DNA of 64,000 nt from Facklamia hominis CCUG 36813 (lineage in GTDB: Bacteria; Bacillota; Bacilli; Lactobacillales; Aerococcaceae). Every line of letters starts with the position of its first letter. Position 1 is the stretch's first letter. This document shows positions 18,505-26,054 of the stretch, piece by piece. The position numbers and the translations under genes are program-made. The notes beneath the pieces are model-generated. The model did not search any database and was not told where the DNA came from. It saw only the letters and a program-made list of their open reading frames with translations. The stretch is taken from NCBI RefSeq assembly GCF_000301035.1, contig NZ_JH932292.1, positions 734,857-798,856 on the forward strand, in the 5' to 3' direction.

Positions 18505-19662
18505 CTAATGAATCTTGGCATCCACAAAATGGTTCTTGCCAATAATCTTAATCTGCTCCTTCGTTCCACGAATAATAGCCCCTGGTGCAATCTGAGCGCC
18601 TTTATCTAAAATGGCATATTCAACCACTGCCCCTTCACCAATTTGAGCCCCCTGCAGAATAACCGAATGTGTCACTCGCGCATTTTCACCGACCAAGACC
18701 CGACGGTTGATCACTGAATCTAGGACTTCGCCGAACATTTTACACCCAGTCCCTACAATCGCGTTACGCACAAAAGACCGCTCATGATAGTAGCTTGGTA
18801 CACCATTTTTGGTTTTTGTAAGAACGGGTTGGTCTGAATGAAACAAGTCTTTAAAATTTTGATAATTTAACATATCCACATTGGCTTGGTAATACGCCAT
18901 CAGATGATTAATATTCGCAATATATGACTCATGCTTAAAAAGGTTGATTGAATAATCCATCAGATGCGCTTGAACTAATTCATCCACTTCCATATATTCT
19001 CCACGAGCACGGGCTTGATCAATCAAATCCCTTAATAAGTCCGTTGAAAGGAGAAACATATTCAGACTAACTGGATAAGTATAATGCGTCTCATTCAATT
19101 GACTCTTTTTAAGCAATTTTTTAACCTGACCTTTTGTATCTATATCTAAAAATCGTTCGTTAGGATGATCTTTACCAAAAAGATCTGGATGGCTATCCGC
19201 ATAGACCAGACTAATATCTTTCCCACTTTCAATATGAGCAGATTTTAGATTCCTAAAATTAACATTGGCGATAATTTTAGTTCCAGCTACTAAGACATAC
19301 TGACACCGTGACCGCTCCAAAAAAATTCGGTGGTTATAATAGTAGTCCTCAATCTGATTTTCATGGTGATGTCTTGCCTTCCAATTTTGTTGAGAGAAGG
19401 TAAAGATCCCCCCTCGTATACGTGAATCTAATTTCCAGTCTTTACCTGAACGAACATGGTCATAAATTGACCGTCCAGAATCTCCGATGAATAGCGCCAC
19501 TGAAGCAATATGGGCGTAGCTTAGTGGTGACAGCATAAAATCAATCAGTCGATAGCGTCCCGCAAAAGGAAGGGCAGCGATCGGACGATTGTAAGTTAAA
19601 GGATATAAAGCGGCATTATTGGCTGTTAAATTAAGGATCGCACATGTATCATATTTAACCAT
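18505..19662 (-). CDS. glgD: GlgD, ADP-glucose pyrophosphorylase subunit
   Basis: The protein has 385 aa. It resembles GlgC overall (nucleotidyltransferase fold followed by a left-handed beta-helix of hexapeptide repeats such as GENARVTHSVILQGAQIG) but lacks the strict GGQGTRL loop, having LNLTANNAALYPLT instead. That is the hallmark of the GlgD subunit in Firmicutes, which combines with GlgC and is thought to be non-catalytic or regulatory. It lies one base after the glgC stop codon. Confidence 0.93.
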   Translation of the reverse strand: MVKYDTCAILNLTANNAALYPLTYNRPIAALPFAGRYRLIDFMLSPLSYAHIASVALFIGDSGRSIYDHVRSGKDWKLDSRIRGGIFTFSQQNWKARHHHENQIEDYYYNHRIFLERSRCQYVLVAGTKIIANVNFRNLKSAHIESGKDISLVYADSHPDLFGKDHPNERFLDIDTKGQVKKLLKKSQLNETHYTYPVSLNMFLLSTDLLRDLIDQARARGEYMEVDELVQAHLMDYSINLFKHESYIANINHLMAYYQANVDMLNYQNFKDLFHSDQPVLTKTKNGVPSYYHERSFVRNAIVGTGCKMFGEVLDSVINRRVLVGENARVTHSVILQGAQIGEGAVVEYAILDKGAQIAPGAIIRGTKEQIKIIGKNHFVDAKIH

Positions 19663-19663
19663 T

Positions 19664-20782
19664 TTAATGTCCTCCTACTCTTTCATTAGCCCCAACGACT
19701 GCAATTTGATCTTTGGTGCCAATCACCATGCCGCCATCTTCAACGACTGCATTCTCTCCAAGAATGGCATACTCCACTCGACATGATGCCCCAATTTGAG
19801 CATTAGCCATCAATACAGCACCTTTTACTTGACTATCTAATCCAATCACCACGTCTTGTGAGAGTATCGAATCATGAATCTCACCCGAAACATAACAGCC
19901 ATCGTTAACATAGGAATTATAAATTGCCGCATGGTTAGTGATGACTTGAGCGGGAGAGATGGGAGCATTGGTATAAATGCGCCACTCATTCTCATCCTTA
20001 AAGATTGGATGATCTTGATCCAGCATTTCCATATTAGCTTGCCATAAACTTTGAATCGTCCCCACATCCTTCCAGTATCCTTCGAAGGAATAGGTATAAC
20101 AAGCCTGACCCGCTTTTAAAAAGGCTGGAATAACATCTTTACCAAAATCATCCAGCTTCGATCCTTTCAATAAATACTCTCTTAAGATAGACCAGGTAAA
20201 TATATAAATTCCCATCGACGCTAAATTCGATTGTGGCTCGTCTGGCTTTTCTTCAAAAGCGGTAATCCGTCCCTGGTCATCTGTCGTCATAATACCAAAT
20301 CGACTGGCTTCTTCTAGCGGAACCGGCTTGACTGCAACAGTTAGATCCGCCTTCTTTGCTTTATGTTGAGCCAGCATGGTTTCGTAATTCATCTTATAGA
20401 TGTGATCTCCTGATAGAATCAAAAGATATTCTGGATCTAGCCGATCAATATAAGCCATATTTTGATAAATCGCATGAGCCGTTCCTTCAAACCATTTCTC
20501 ACCTTCTGATGAGGAATAAGGCTGCAAAATCGTAGCCCCTCCCCGAGTATCCAATCCCCAAGCTTCTCCATTAGCAATATGAGCGTTTAAGTCGAGAGGT
20601 TGATACTGCGTCACAATTCCTACATGGTCAATTCCTGAATTAGCACAATTACTTATAGCAAAATCAATCATTCGATATTTTCCACCAAAGGATACAGCCG
20701 GCTTGGCAATATGCTTGGTCAAAGGTCCCAACCGGGTTCCCTGTCCTCCTGCTAAAATCATTGTGATCATTTCATGCTTCAT
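19664..20782 (-). CDS. glgC: Glucose-1-phosphate adenylyltransferase
   Basis: The protein has 372 aa from [19 protein letters not shown]. The nucleotide-binding [11 protein letters not shown] loop, [10 protein letters not shown] and the C-terminal hexapeptide beta-helix are all typical. It makes ADP-glucose, the committed precursor of glycogen. I chose the ATG at 20782 because GGGAGG lies eight bases upstream and the glgB stop codon is adjacent. A longer frame to 20851 only runs inside glgB. Confidence 0.96.
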   Translation of the reverse strand: MKHEMITMILAGGQGTRLGPLTKHIAKPAVSFGGKYRMIDFAISNCANSGIDHVGIVTQYQPLDLNAHIANGEAWGLDTRGGATILQPYSSSEGEKWFEGTAHAIYQNMAYIDRLDPEYLLILSGDHIYKMNYETMLAQHKAKKADLTVAVKPVPLEEASRFGIMTTDDQGRITAFEEKPDEPQSNLASMGIYIFTWSILREYLLKGSKLDDFGKDVIPAFLKAGQACYTYSFEGYWKDVGTIQSLWQANMEMLDQDHPIFKDENEWRIYTNAPISPAQVITNHAAIYNSYVNDGCYVSGEIHDSILSQDVVIGLDSQVKGAVLMANAQIGASCRVEYAILGENAVVEDGGMVIGTKDQIAVVGANERVGGH

Positions 20783-20783
20783 A

Positions 20784-22715
20784 TTAGCAACCTCCCTTAT
20801 TAGAATTCCCTCCTTTTGAGGGATCTGACTGTAAACGAATAAAAATAGCACTTAAACCTGGAATATCCAACTCAACAGAAAAAGCTTGATGATGATAAGG
20901 AATCGCCTCCGTTTGATAAGTTTTCTGAAAATCTTTCAGCTTACCTCCATAGACCATGGCTTGCGAGTGCATAATCACTTGGTATGTTCCATCAATCGGT
21001 AGCCCTACCCGACGCTTGAATCGGTCAACTGGTGTAAAGTTTAATAAAACTAAAGTTAAGTCTTCTTCCTGCTTTCCTCTTCTTATAAAGCTCAAGACCC
21101 CTTCTTCTAGATCATCAGCATCCAAAATCAGAATACCTTGAGGCTGATCATCCAATTGATAAAATTCTGGACAAGTCAGACCCAAATGATTCAATTCTTT
21201 TATAAAGTACTGATATTCTTGATTATAAGGGCGCTGCAAGCCGGTCCAATCAAGCTCTTCATAATAACGCCACTCTAGAAATTGCCCCAACTCATTACCC
21301 ATAAAGTGCAAGATTTTCCCAGGTTGTGCCAGCATATAAGCATGAAGCAAGCGTAAATTGGCAAATTGACTGAATCGGTCTCCAGGCATACGGCCAAGGA
21401 GCGAGCACTTTCCGTGAACAACTTCATCATGCGACAAGGGCAATATATAGCGTTCTTTAAACTGGTACATAAAAACAAAGGTCAATAGCCTTAATGAAGC
21501 TGGACGATACAAAGGGTCTAAACTCATAAATTTTAGCGTATCCTGCATCCAACCCATATTCCATTTGAAATCAAAACCAATCCCCCCATCTTCAAGGGAT
21601 GTGGTAATTCCTTCCAAGGCTGAAGACTCCTCAGCAATTCGATAGACTTGTGGATGATCTCTAGCCAATAGTTGATTCATCCTTCGTAAGAAAGCAAGGC
21701 TATCCTCTTTTAAAAAGCTTAAATTATCTTGTATCGATCCTTGAGGCTGTTGGTCTAATGACTTACATAAAATATGCGATACTGCGTCTACCCGAATCCC
21801 ATCGACGTGAAACTCCTCAATCCAATAATAAAGATTCGATAGCAAGAAAGATTGCACCGGTCCCTTACTCAAATCAAAATTTAGGGTCCCCCAAGTTGGA
21901 TTATCTGCTAGAGTTACATCGTCACTTTCAAAAGTTGCAGTCCCATCATAATAAGCAAGAGCATTCGCATTCCGATTAAAGTGTCCCGGAACCCAATCTA
22001 AAATCACGCCAATATTAGCTTGATGAGCGGTATTAATAAAATGCCTTAATCCCTGGCAATCTCCATAACGAGCACTCACTGCAAAATACCCAGTGATTTG
22101 ATAGCCCCACGAAGCCTCATGAGGATGATCCATGACAGGCATTAGCTCCACATGACTATAGGACATTTCTCTAAGGTAAGGAATCAGGCTCTCTGCCAAA
22201 TCCTCCCAAGTATAGAAGCGACCATCAGGATGTCGCCGCCAAGACCCTGGATGAAGTTCGTATATTTGTAAAGGAGATTCAAACTTATTAATTTGTGATT
22301 GCTGTTCTAGCCAGGTTTGATCTTGCCAATGAAAAGTTGCATGCGACGATAAGATTGAAGCATCTTTAGGAGGTCGCTCAAATTCAGTCGCAAAGGGATC
22401 TATTTTATATTCAATATGGCCATTTCCATGATCAATCCCATATTTATAGCACTGTCCGGCTTGAGCTTGAGCATTAAACAAAGCCCAAATCCCACCTGAT
22501 AATCTTTCCATTGGGATAAGCTGCCAATTAGAAAAATCTCCTTGCAAATATACCTGAAAAGCATGGGGAGCCCAGACCCTAAAACGATAACCCACTTGCC
22601 CAAATTCTTCTGTTGGCTTAGCACCTAATAGACGGTAAGCATGCAAGTGATCACCTTGGTTAAATGCTTCAATTTCTCGACTGATGGACGAGGAATGGGG
22701 TGATTCAAAAGTCAT
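20784..22715 (-). CDS. glgB: 1,4-alpha-glucan branching enzyme
   Basis: The protein has 643 aa. An N-terminal CBM48 region ([19 protein letters not shown]) is followed by a GH13 barrel with the nucleophile Asp in DGIRVDAVS, the acid Glu in RIAEESS and the transition-state Asp in [12 protein letters not shown]-terminal all-beta domain closes the protein. It introduces alpha-1,6 branches into glycogen. It is the first gene of glgB-glgC-glgD-glgA and has a TATAAT promoter with a cre-like site. Confidence 0.96.
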   Translation of the reverse strand: MTFESPHSSSISREIEAFNQGDHLHAYRLLGAKPTEEFGQVGYRFRVWAPHAFQVYLQGDFSNWQLIPMERLSGGIWALFNAQAQAGQCYKYGIDHGNGHIEYKIDPFATEFERPPKDASILSSHATFHWQDQTWLEQQSQINKFESPLQIYELHPGSWRRHPDGRFYTWEDLAESLIPYLREMSYSHVELMPVMDHPHEASWGYQITGYFAVSARYGDCQGLRHFINTAHQANIGVILDWVPGHFNRNANALAYYDGTATFESDDVTLADNPTWGTLNFDLSKGPVQSFLLSNLYYWIEEFHVDGIRVDAVSHILCKSLDQQPQGSIQDNLSFLKEDSLAFLRRMNQLLARDHPQVYRIAEESSALEGITTSLEDGGIGFDFKWNMGWMQDTLKFMSLDPLYRPASLRLLTFVFMYQFKERYILPLSHDEVVHGKCSLLGRMPGDRFSQFANLRLLHAYMLAQPGKILHFMGNELGQFLEWRYYEELDWTGLQRPYNQEYQYFIKELNHLGLTCPEFYQLDDQPQGILILDADDLEEGVLSFIRRGKQEEDLTLVLLNFTPVDRFKRRVGLPIDGTYQVIMHSQAMVYGGKLKDFQKTYQTEAIPYHHQAFSVELDIPGLSAIFIRLQSDPSKGGNSNKGGC

Positions 22716-22745
22716 AACACCTCTCCTAACATTAAAAAATAATGT

Positions 22746-22759
22746 GGAAACCGTTTACT
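22746..22759 (-). promoter_or_regulatory. cre-like catabolite repression site of the glg operon
   Basis: GGAAACCGTTTACT matches 12 of 14 positions of the CcpA box TGWAANCGNTNWCA. It lies about 30 bases upstream of the glgB ATG and downstream of the predicted start of transcription, where bound CcpA would block the operon. Confidence 0.6.
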
Positions 22760-22773
22760 GATCGATTGATTTT

Positions 22774-22779
22774 ATTATA
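22774..22779 (-). promoter_or_regulatory. glgB promoter -10 box
   Basis: A perfect TATAAT on the minus strand lies about 60 bases before the glgB ATG. The -35 region is weak (TGCAAT at 16-bp spacing). It is the only good promoter signal ahead of the operon. Confidence 0.55.
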
Positions 22780-22812
22780 GCTTAAAATGGTTTAAATTGC
22801 ACCATAAACGTG

Positions 22813-22862
22813 CAAATACGTACTATACCGCCATTTGTACGCTGCCGCTTTTACAAATACGT
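22813..22862. repeat. Recombinase-arm-like repeats at the chromosome/prophage junction
   Basis: CAAATACGT occurs at 22813-22821 and 22854-22862, with a near-inverted copy ATTTGTACG at 22833-22841. Short spaced repeats like these are typical of integrase arm sites near attL. They lie exactly where the glg operon ends and mobile DNA begins. Without the right end of the prophage the core cannot be defined. Confidence 0.4.
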
Positions 22863-22883
22863 CCAAATATGATCGAATTTTAA

Positions 22884-22906
22884 CCCCTTTTCTGCCCCTT
22901 TTTTAA
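22884..22906. repeat. 23-bp direct repeat, copy 1
   Basis: A block of CCCCTTTTCTG followed by CCCCTTTTTTAA is repeated exactly at 24193-24215. Both copies stand just upstream of one of the two peptide/HTH cassettes. It may be an att-related sequence or the end of a duplicated segment. Confidence 0.7.
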
Positions 22907-22977
22907 ATAATGGCCATAAAACAAATTTTTGAAAAATTCGTATGCTATAAATATTAACATTTATTTGATAAAAGTGC

Positions 22978-23011
22978 TTGACTTTATACAACTTCCGTTG
23001 AATAAAGTCAA
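22978..23011 (+). promoter_or_regulatory. Operator-promoter of peptide/HTH cassette 1
   Basis: A 34-bp dyad starts TTGACTTTAT and ends ATAAAGTCAA, with an inner CAAC/GTTG and a single A-A mismatch. TTGACT is a good -35 and AATAAA falls at the -10 position. The symmetry spans the whole promoter, as expected for a repressor-bound site. The HTH protein at the end of the cassette is the obvious candidate regulator. Confidence 0.6.
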
Positions 23012-23056
23012 TAGAGGTTGAGAGATACCTCTAATAAAAACAAAGGAGGTGACTAA

Positions 23057-23177
23057 GTGAGTAGGAAAAAAAAAGAAGCTTGAAGATGAAATCAAGCTAA
23101 CCAAATTATTAAAAGCAGTAGCGGTGCTTGAAATAATTAAAACGTTAGTAGAAATCATCGACAAACTTCTTAAATAA
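23057..23177 (+). pseudogene. Amphipathic small peptide, frame broken or slippage-controlled at A9
   Basis: An AAAGGAGGTG ribosome site leads to GTG AGT AGG and then nine A residues (23066-23074). In the zero frame the peptide stops after eight residues. With eight A residues it would read on as a 39-aa basic, amphipathic peptide (...KLLKAVAVLEIIKTLVEIIDKLLK). This resembles the intact 45-aa peptide at the same place in cassette 2. Either this copy is broken or transcriptional slippage on the A-run makes the full peptide. Too short for ordinary gene calling. Confidence 0.5.
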
Positions 23178-23180
23178 CAC

Positions 23181-23214
23181 AAGGGGCTGGGCAACCAGCT
23201 CGGCCCTTTTCTTA
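23181..23214 (+). terminator. Terminator-like hairpin in cassette 1
   Basis: GC-rich arms (AAGGGGCTGG and partner) are followed by TTTTCTT, directly after the peptide reading frame. The same arrangement is found in cassette 2. Confidence 0.7.
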
Positions 23215-23227
23215 CTTGCATTATATC

Positions 23228-23317
23228 ATGAAAAAAGAAAAAGTAACACTCAAAGAGCTATTAATAGTATTAATTGTTTTACAAGCGATCGATATCTTAT
23301 TAACCATTTTCAGATAG
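23228..23317 (+). CDS. 29-aa membrane peptide, cassette 1
   Basis: The peptide begins MKKEKVTLKELL, continues as one hydrophobic helix and ends TIFR. A peptide of exactly the same length and design occupies the same place in cassette 2. No function is known to me. A single-helix toxin or a signalling or inhibitory peptide is possible but unproven. Confidence 0.5.
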   Translation: MKKEKVTLKELLIVLIVLQAIDILLTIFR

Positions 23318-23326
23318 GGGTGCATT

Positions 23327-23524
23327 ATGACCTACACAGAAATAATTGAATCTGTTTTGAATTCAGATCAAACTAGTTACTCAATCGCAAAAGCGATCGG
23401 TGTTCCAGTGCAAACAATTGATCGATACAGAAACGGCAGTAAAATTGATAATATGAAGCTTTATATAGCTGAGAAACTAGTTGCTTATTATATGAATAAA
23501 CCAAAAAACACCCCCACCGATTAA
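23327..23524 (+). CDS. Small HTH protein, cassette 1
   Basis: The protein has 65 aa. SYSIAKAIGVPVQTIDRYRNG reads as a helix-turn-helix, and IAEKLVAYY forms the closing helix. It is homologous to the proteins at 24604-24798 and, more distantly, 63165-63380. GGGGTG precedes the ATG. The last codons lie inside a hairpin that may act as terminator. It probably binds the symmetrical operator at 22978-23011. This is inferred from size and position. Confidence 0.75.
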   Translation: MTYTEIIESVLNSDQTSYSIAKAIGVPVQTIDRYRNGSKIDNMKLYIAEKLVAYYMNKPKNTPTD

Positions 23525-23532
23525 GGTTGAGG

Positions 23533-23712
23533 TGACCCCCAAAAGTTAGAGTTAAAAACTAACTTTTTTGGGGTCATTTTATGTCTAAAAAATATAGTTA
23601 CAAATTTAAAATGAAAACAAATGAAAGACAAATACCATTGCATTCCCTACTAAACAAATTCGTTCTATCCCTTTATCCTTGCGATTCAAGACCGAATGGT
23701 CAATATCAATAA
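23533..23712 (+). mobile_element. Degenerate IS3-family insertion sequence end
   Basis: TGACCCCCAAAAGTTAG at 23533 faces its complement at 23559-23576, and an ATG follows at 23581. This resembles the left end of IS3/IS150-type elements. The short frame starts MSKKYSYKFK, which is OrfA-like, but becomes unrelated and stops after 43 residues. No transposase domain remains, so this is a scar. It marks decay between the two cassettes. Confidence 0.55.
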
Positions 23713-23740
23713 AAAAAGGATCCGATATATATCGGACCCT
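23711..23740 (-). terminator. Minus-strand terminator in the junction zone
   Basis: The palindrome TCCGATATATATCGGA with flanking GG/CC is followed on the minus strand by seven T. No intact minus-strand gene lies upstream. From 23741 to 23950 I see only short inverted repeats and no gene. Confidence 0.6.
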
Positions 23741-23950
23741 AAAAAGCAAAGCTTTTTGAGCAAAACACTAAGGTGTCACAAAAGACGCTTCACATTCATC
23801 TTTTGAATTGCCGCCTTCCTGGCTTGAACTCTAAGTTCTAGGCAATTTGCTTGGCAATCTTCCAGATTGCTACGACTCATCGCATAATGCCATTCTAATC
23901 GATTGAATCAGATTTGTCAAAACAGGAAATAGGCACATTAAGAATAAAAT

Positions 23951-24010
23951 AAAAAAGCAGAAACAGGCTAAACCACACAATCTAGTTTGCCCTTTTCTGC
24001 CTCTTTTATT
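23951..24010. terminator. Bidirectional terminator-like hairpin
   Basis: GCAGAAA..GGCTAAAC pairs with GTTTGCC..TTTCTGC, with A and T runs on both sides. The sequence 24011-24190 to its right has no convincing gene. The plus frame there starts inside the repeat zone and shows no family features. Confidence 0.6.
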
Positions 24011-24192
24011 AAATCAATTAATGTATAATCTTACACCATCTTATCCTACTGCTAATTTGGCATTATCCATCACTTCTAAGCGGTGGATGAAGCCGCAAGT
24101 GAACACAAGCGTATTGGTTGATATGACAACGTTCAAAGCGTCCATAAATTTATATAAAAAGTATAAAAATATACCATTCTGTATGTTTTCTG

Positions 24193-24215
24193 CCCCTTTT
24201 CTGCCCCTTTTTTAA
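24193..24215. repeat. 23-bp direct repeat, copy 2
   Basis: This is an exact second copy of the 22884-22906 block, here preceded by a further partial TTTTCTG unit. About 1.3 kb separates the copies, which is also the spacing of the two cassettes. Confidence 0.7.
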
Positions 24216-24247
24216 TAGGCTTCACATAACAAATTTTAAAAAAACGC

Positions 24248-24276
24248 TTGACTTTATAACGGTTAGCCGTTATAAT
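24248..24276 (+). promoter_or_regulatory. Operator-promoter of peptide/HTH cassette 2
   Basis: TTGACT, a 17-bp spacer and TATAAT form a near-consensus promoter. Within it lies the perfect dyad TATAACGG-TTAG-CCGTTATA (24255-24274). The first bases TTGACTTTATA are shared with cassette 1, but the inner dyad differs, which suggests that the two copies have different operator specificity. Confidence 0.75.
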
Positions 24277-24307
24277 ATATATAGAAGGTCAGGAAAGGAA
24301 GCGTGAT

Positions 24308-24445
24308 ATGTTATCAAGAAAACAGTACAAAGAAGAAAAGAAAAGTGAACAAATAAAAAAGACTAGCGAGAAAATCAACTTAGTACTCGCAATACTAAAT
24401 ATCATCTCGCTAATCATAAACCTAATAAAACTAATCATCGGATAG
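24308..24445 (+). CDS. 45-aa amphipathic peptide, cassette 2
   Basis: The peptide has a highly charged N-terminal half (MLSRKQYKEEKKSEQIKK) and a hydrophobic C-terminal half rich in Ile and Leu ending IIG. AAAGGAAGCGTGAT lies ahead of the ATG. It is the counterpart of the broken peptide at 23057. The design suggests membrane association. No family is recognised. Confidence 0.6.
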   Translation: MLSRKQYKEEKKSEQIKKTSEKINLVLAILNIISLIINLIKLIIG

Positions 24446-24451
24446 TTTATC

Positions 24452-24479
24452 AGAGGAAGGTTGACCTTCCCTTCCTCTT
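24452..24479 (+). terminator. Terminator-like hairpin in cassette 2
   Basis: AGAGGAAGG pairs with CCTTCCTCT and is followed by TTAATTTTAATT. It lies between the 45-aa and 29-aa peptide genes and could make their expression unequal. Confidence 0.7.
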
Positions 24480-24509
24480 AATTTTAATTCAAATTTAGGA
24501 GGAAATCAA

Positions 24510-24599
24510 ATGAAAAAAGAGACGAAAAAAAACCTTATTTGGACTATTATTTTGTCGGTACTGTTAGCACTGAATATTATTTATTTTATTTGGGGGTAA
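24510..24599 (+). CDS. 29-aa membrane peptide, cassette 2
   Basis: The peptide begins MKKETKKN and continues as one hydrophobic helix ending YFIWG. TTAGGAGG is a strong ribosome site. It has the same length and the same Lys-rich start as the cassette 1 peptide, although the helix sequences differ. Its stop codon is five bases before the HTH gene. Confidence 0.6.
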   Translation: MKKETKKNLIWTIILSVLLALNIIYFIWG

Positions 24600-24603
24600 T
24601 ACC

Positions 24604-24798
24604 ATGAGAAAAGTAGTCGAAGAATTGCTGAATTCTGATCTGTCTGCTTATCGCATCTCAAAAGATGCAAATGTTCCTTATATGACTGTAAACGACTTGG
24701 TAAATGGCAAGTCTTCTATTGATAATGCAAAATTTTCTACGATTGAAAAACTGTATAACTATGCTGTTTCACTGCACAAAAACACCCCCGCCAATTAA
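24604..24798 (+). CDS. Small HTH protein, cassette 2
   Basis: The protein has 64 aa. SAYRISKDANVPYMTVNDLVNG is a helix-turn-helix, and IEKLYNYAV is the closing helix. It is clearly related to the 65-aa protein of cassette 1 and to the HTH protein at 63165-63380. Translation is probably coupled to the preceding 29-aa peptide, whose last codons (GGGGG) serve as ribosome site. Confidence 0.75.
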   Translation: MRKVVEELLNSDLSAYRISKDANVPYMTVNDLVNGKSSIDNAKFSTIEKLYNYAVSLHKNTPAN

Positions 24799-24809
24799 GG
24801 TGGGGATTT
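24785..24809. terminator. Hairpin at the convergent cassette 2 / HEPN gene ends
   Basis: CCCCGCC pairs with GGTGGGG (one G-T pair). The left arm overlaps the last HTH codons. The hairpin separates the plus-strand cassette from the minus-strand HEPN operon. Confidence 0.6.
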
Positions 24810-24810
24810 G

Positions 24811-25158
24811 TTATAGACAGTTAATTAAAGAGTCATATTCATAGCGAGCCTCATTAAGGTCTTCGTTATCCATCTTTACATCTACATAGTCAGCTTGTCT
24901 TCTTAATTTTTTTAATCTATAGCCATGATCTGCTACTTTATGGCAGCCAATTTGCTGAGAACGTTTAATAGCTTCCCACACTTTTTCATGGCTCCCTCCA
25001 TCGCCTGATGGATTTCCCACGTTAAAAGCTGCTTTAGACATATGAAAAGCTGCATAGTAAAATCTTGATATAGCCGTTCTGATCTTTGTTTCATCTAAAT
25101 TTTCGTCGTTAGAAAGCTGGATAGCTAAATTACCATATTGGTTCCAATCAAAAGGCAT
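24811..25158 (-). CDS. HEPN domain protein
   Basis: The protein has 115 aa, all helical in appearance. ISRFYYAAFHMSKAAF carries the R-X6-H arrangement of HEPN ribonuclease-type domains and matches the usual SRxYYAxFH pattern. HEPN proteins often act as RNases in toxin-antitoxin and antiphage systems. No MNT nucleotidyltransferase partner is adjacent. The ATG overlaps the stop codon of the preceding gene, so it is translationally coupled to 25158-25523. It is the last gene of a three-gene unit beyond the lysis terminator. Confidence 0.75.
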   Translation of the reverse strand: MPFDWNQYGNLAIQLSNDENLDETKIRTAISRFYYAAFHMSKAAFNVGNPSGDGGSHEKVWEAIKRSQQIGCHKVADHGYRLKKLRRQADYVDVKMDNEDLNEARYEYDSLINCL

Positions 25159-25523
25159 TACAAAGCACTCCCATAGGTAAGTATATAGTCAAGCTCTGAT
25201 AAACCTGATTCTTCGAACCACCATTCGTCAAATATTTGACGTTTCATGTTGATTTTCTTTTTACTGAGTGGAAGAATCAACTCTATCTCTATCAAATTAG
25301 TATGCTCCACTTTATCTAATTTAATTTCGCTCTTGACCTCAAATATTTCCTTAGCTTTTTCTTTAATTAAATTTATTTGACTTTCATTGGTAAAATTGAT
25401 CAAAGACTTATTTTCTACGCTAATATCTAAATTTTTCCATTCAACAGAAATGGCTTGGTTATTTACAACTGGCGACAGCGTGAAAACAGGAATTGTAGCC
25501 ATAGCAAGGTTTCTACTATTCAT
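25158..25523 (-). CDS. Unknown protein, middle gene of HEPN cassette
   Basis: The protein has 121 aa from MNSRNLAMATIPV, chosen because GAGGGTG lies seven bases upstream. No domain is recognised. It alternates beta-like and charged helical segments and ends in a Trp/Glu-rich stretch (FDEWWFEESGLSELDY). There is no signal peptide or clear membrane helix. It overlaps both neighbours at its start and stop codons, so the three proteins are probably made together and may form a complex. Confidence 0.7.
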   Translation of the reverse strand: MNSRNLAMATIPVFTLSPVVNNQAISVEWKNLDISVENKSLINFTNESQINLIKEKAKEIFEVKSEIKLDKVEHTNLIEIELILPLSKKKINMKRQIFDEWWFEESGLSELDYILTYGSAL

Positions 25524-25920
25524 TATAGTCACCCTCTTCATTTTGCTTTGATACCTTTATTTCAAAACTTTGGCTTGAAATCTTTTCACCATCGATATAA
25601 ACCAAAACTTCGTAAGTTCCTTTATTTTTTAATATTATCTCATTCACATGCATACCAAGATGAAATTTTTCAGTTGGAATAATAGTCGGCCCCTCGGAGT
25701 CTATAATTAACTCCTCAGTATCTTTGTTTAAACAAGAAACCCGTATAGAGTGCTCTTTGCCATCATTTAACTTTTCAGAATAAAAGTTCACAAATATTTT
25801 AAATGAATATACAGTAGGAAGAAATGGAACTTCTAACATTAGTATAGGATCAACCAATTCTATATTTTTTTCCGAAATAATGTCCTTACATATAACTATC
25901 TGAGCTATAGTATTGTTCAC
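25516..25920 (-). CDS. DUF6941-like protein, first gene of HEPN cassette
   Basis: The protein has 134 aa with a GTG start and AGAGGGGTG upstream. IAQIVICKDII at the start and a beta-sandwich-like C-terminal half with YEVLVYIDGEKISSQSFEI resemble the DUF6941 family found in small uncharacterised operons. The assignment is by eye. It opens the three-gene cassette and has its own promoter. Confidence 0.6.
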   Translation of the reverse strand: MNNTIAQIVICKDIISEKNIELVDPILMLEVPFLPTVYSFKIFVNFYSEKLNDGKEHSIRVSCLNKDTEELIIDSEGPTIIPTEKFHLGMHVNEIILKNKGTYEVLVYIDGEKISSQSFEIKVSKQNEEGDYNE

Positions 25921-25974
25921 TTCTATTCACCCCTCTACTTCTTCATCTAAATTACCTTAAGTGACATTTTCTAT

Positions 25975-25983
25975 AGTATACCA
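25975..25983 (-). promoter_or_regulatory. Promoter of the HEPN cassette, extended -10
   Basis: On the minus strand TGGTATACT is a good extended -10 box. It is followed by a short leader to the GTG at 25920 and lies just past the late-operon terminator. This gives the cassette expression independent of the phage lytic genes, a typical moron arrangement. Confidence 0.5.
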
Positions 25984-25999
25984 CACTTGTCAACCCCCC

Positions 26000-26040
26000 T
26001 AAAAATAAAATAGCCCCCTACCAAAATGGTAGAGGGCTAT
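26000..26040 (-). terminator. Terminator of the prophage late operon
   Basis: Thirteen-base-pair arms (ATAGCCC.CTACC and complement) are followed by TTTTATTTTT on the minus strand. It sits directly after the endolysin gene. Confidence 0.9.
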
Positions 26041-26054
26041 CACACTTCTATATA

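Noticed and set aside
24021-24215. 64-aa plus-strand ORF in the junction zone
   Set aside because: It runs through the repeat block, has no ribosome site and shows no family features. It may include remnants of an older element but is not a supportable gene.
22978-24798. Duplicated cassettes as anti-CRISPR/Aca loci
   Set aside because: The HTH proteins would fit an Aca role, but the accompanying peptides are tiny and membrane-like, unlike known AcrIIA proteins. No evidence beyond co-residence with a type II-A system.
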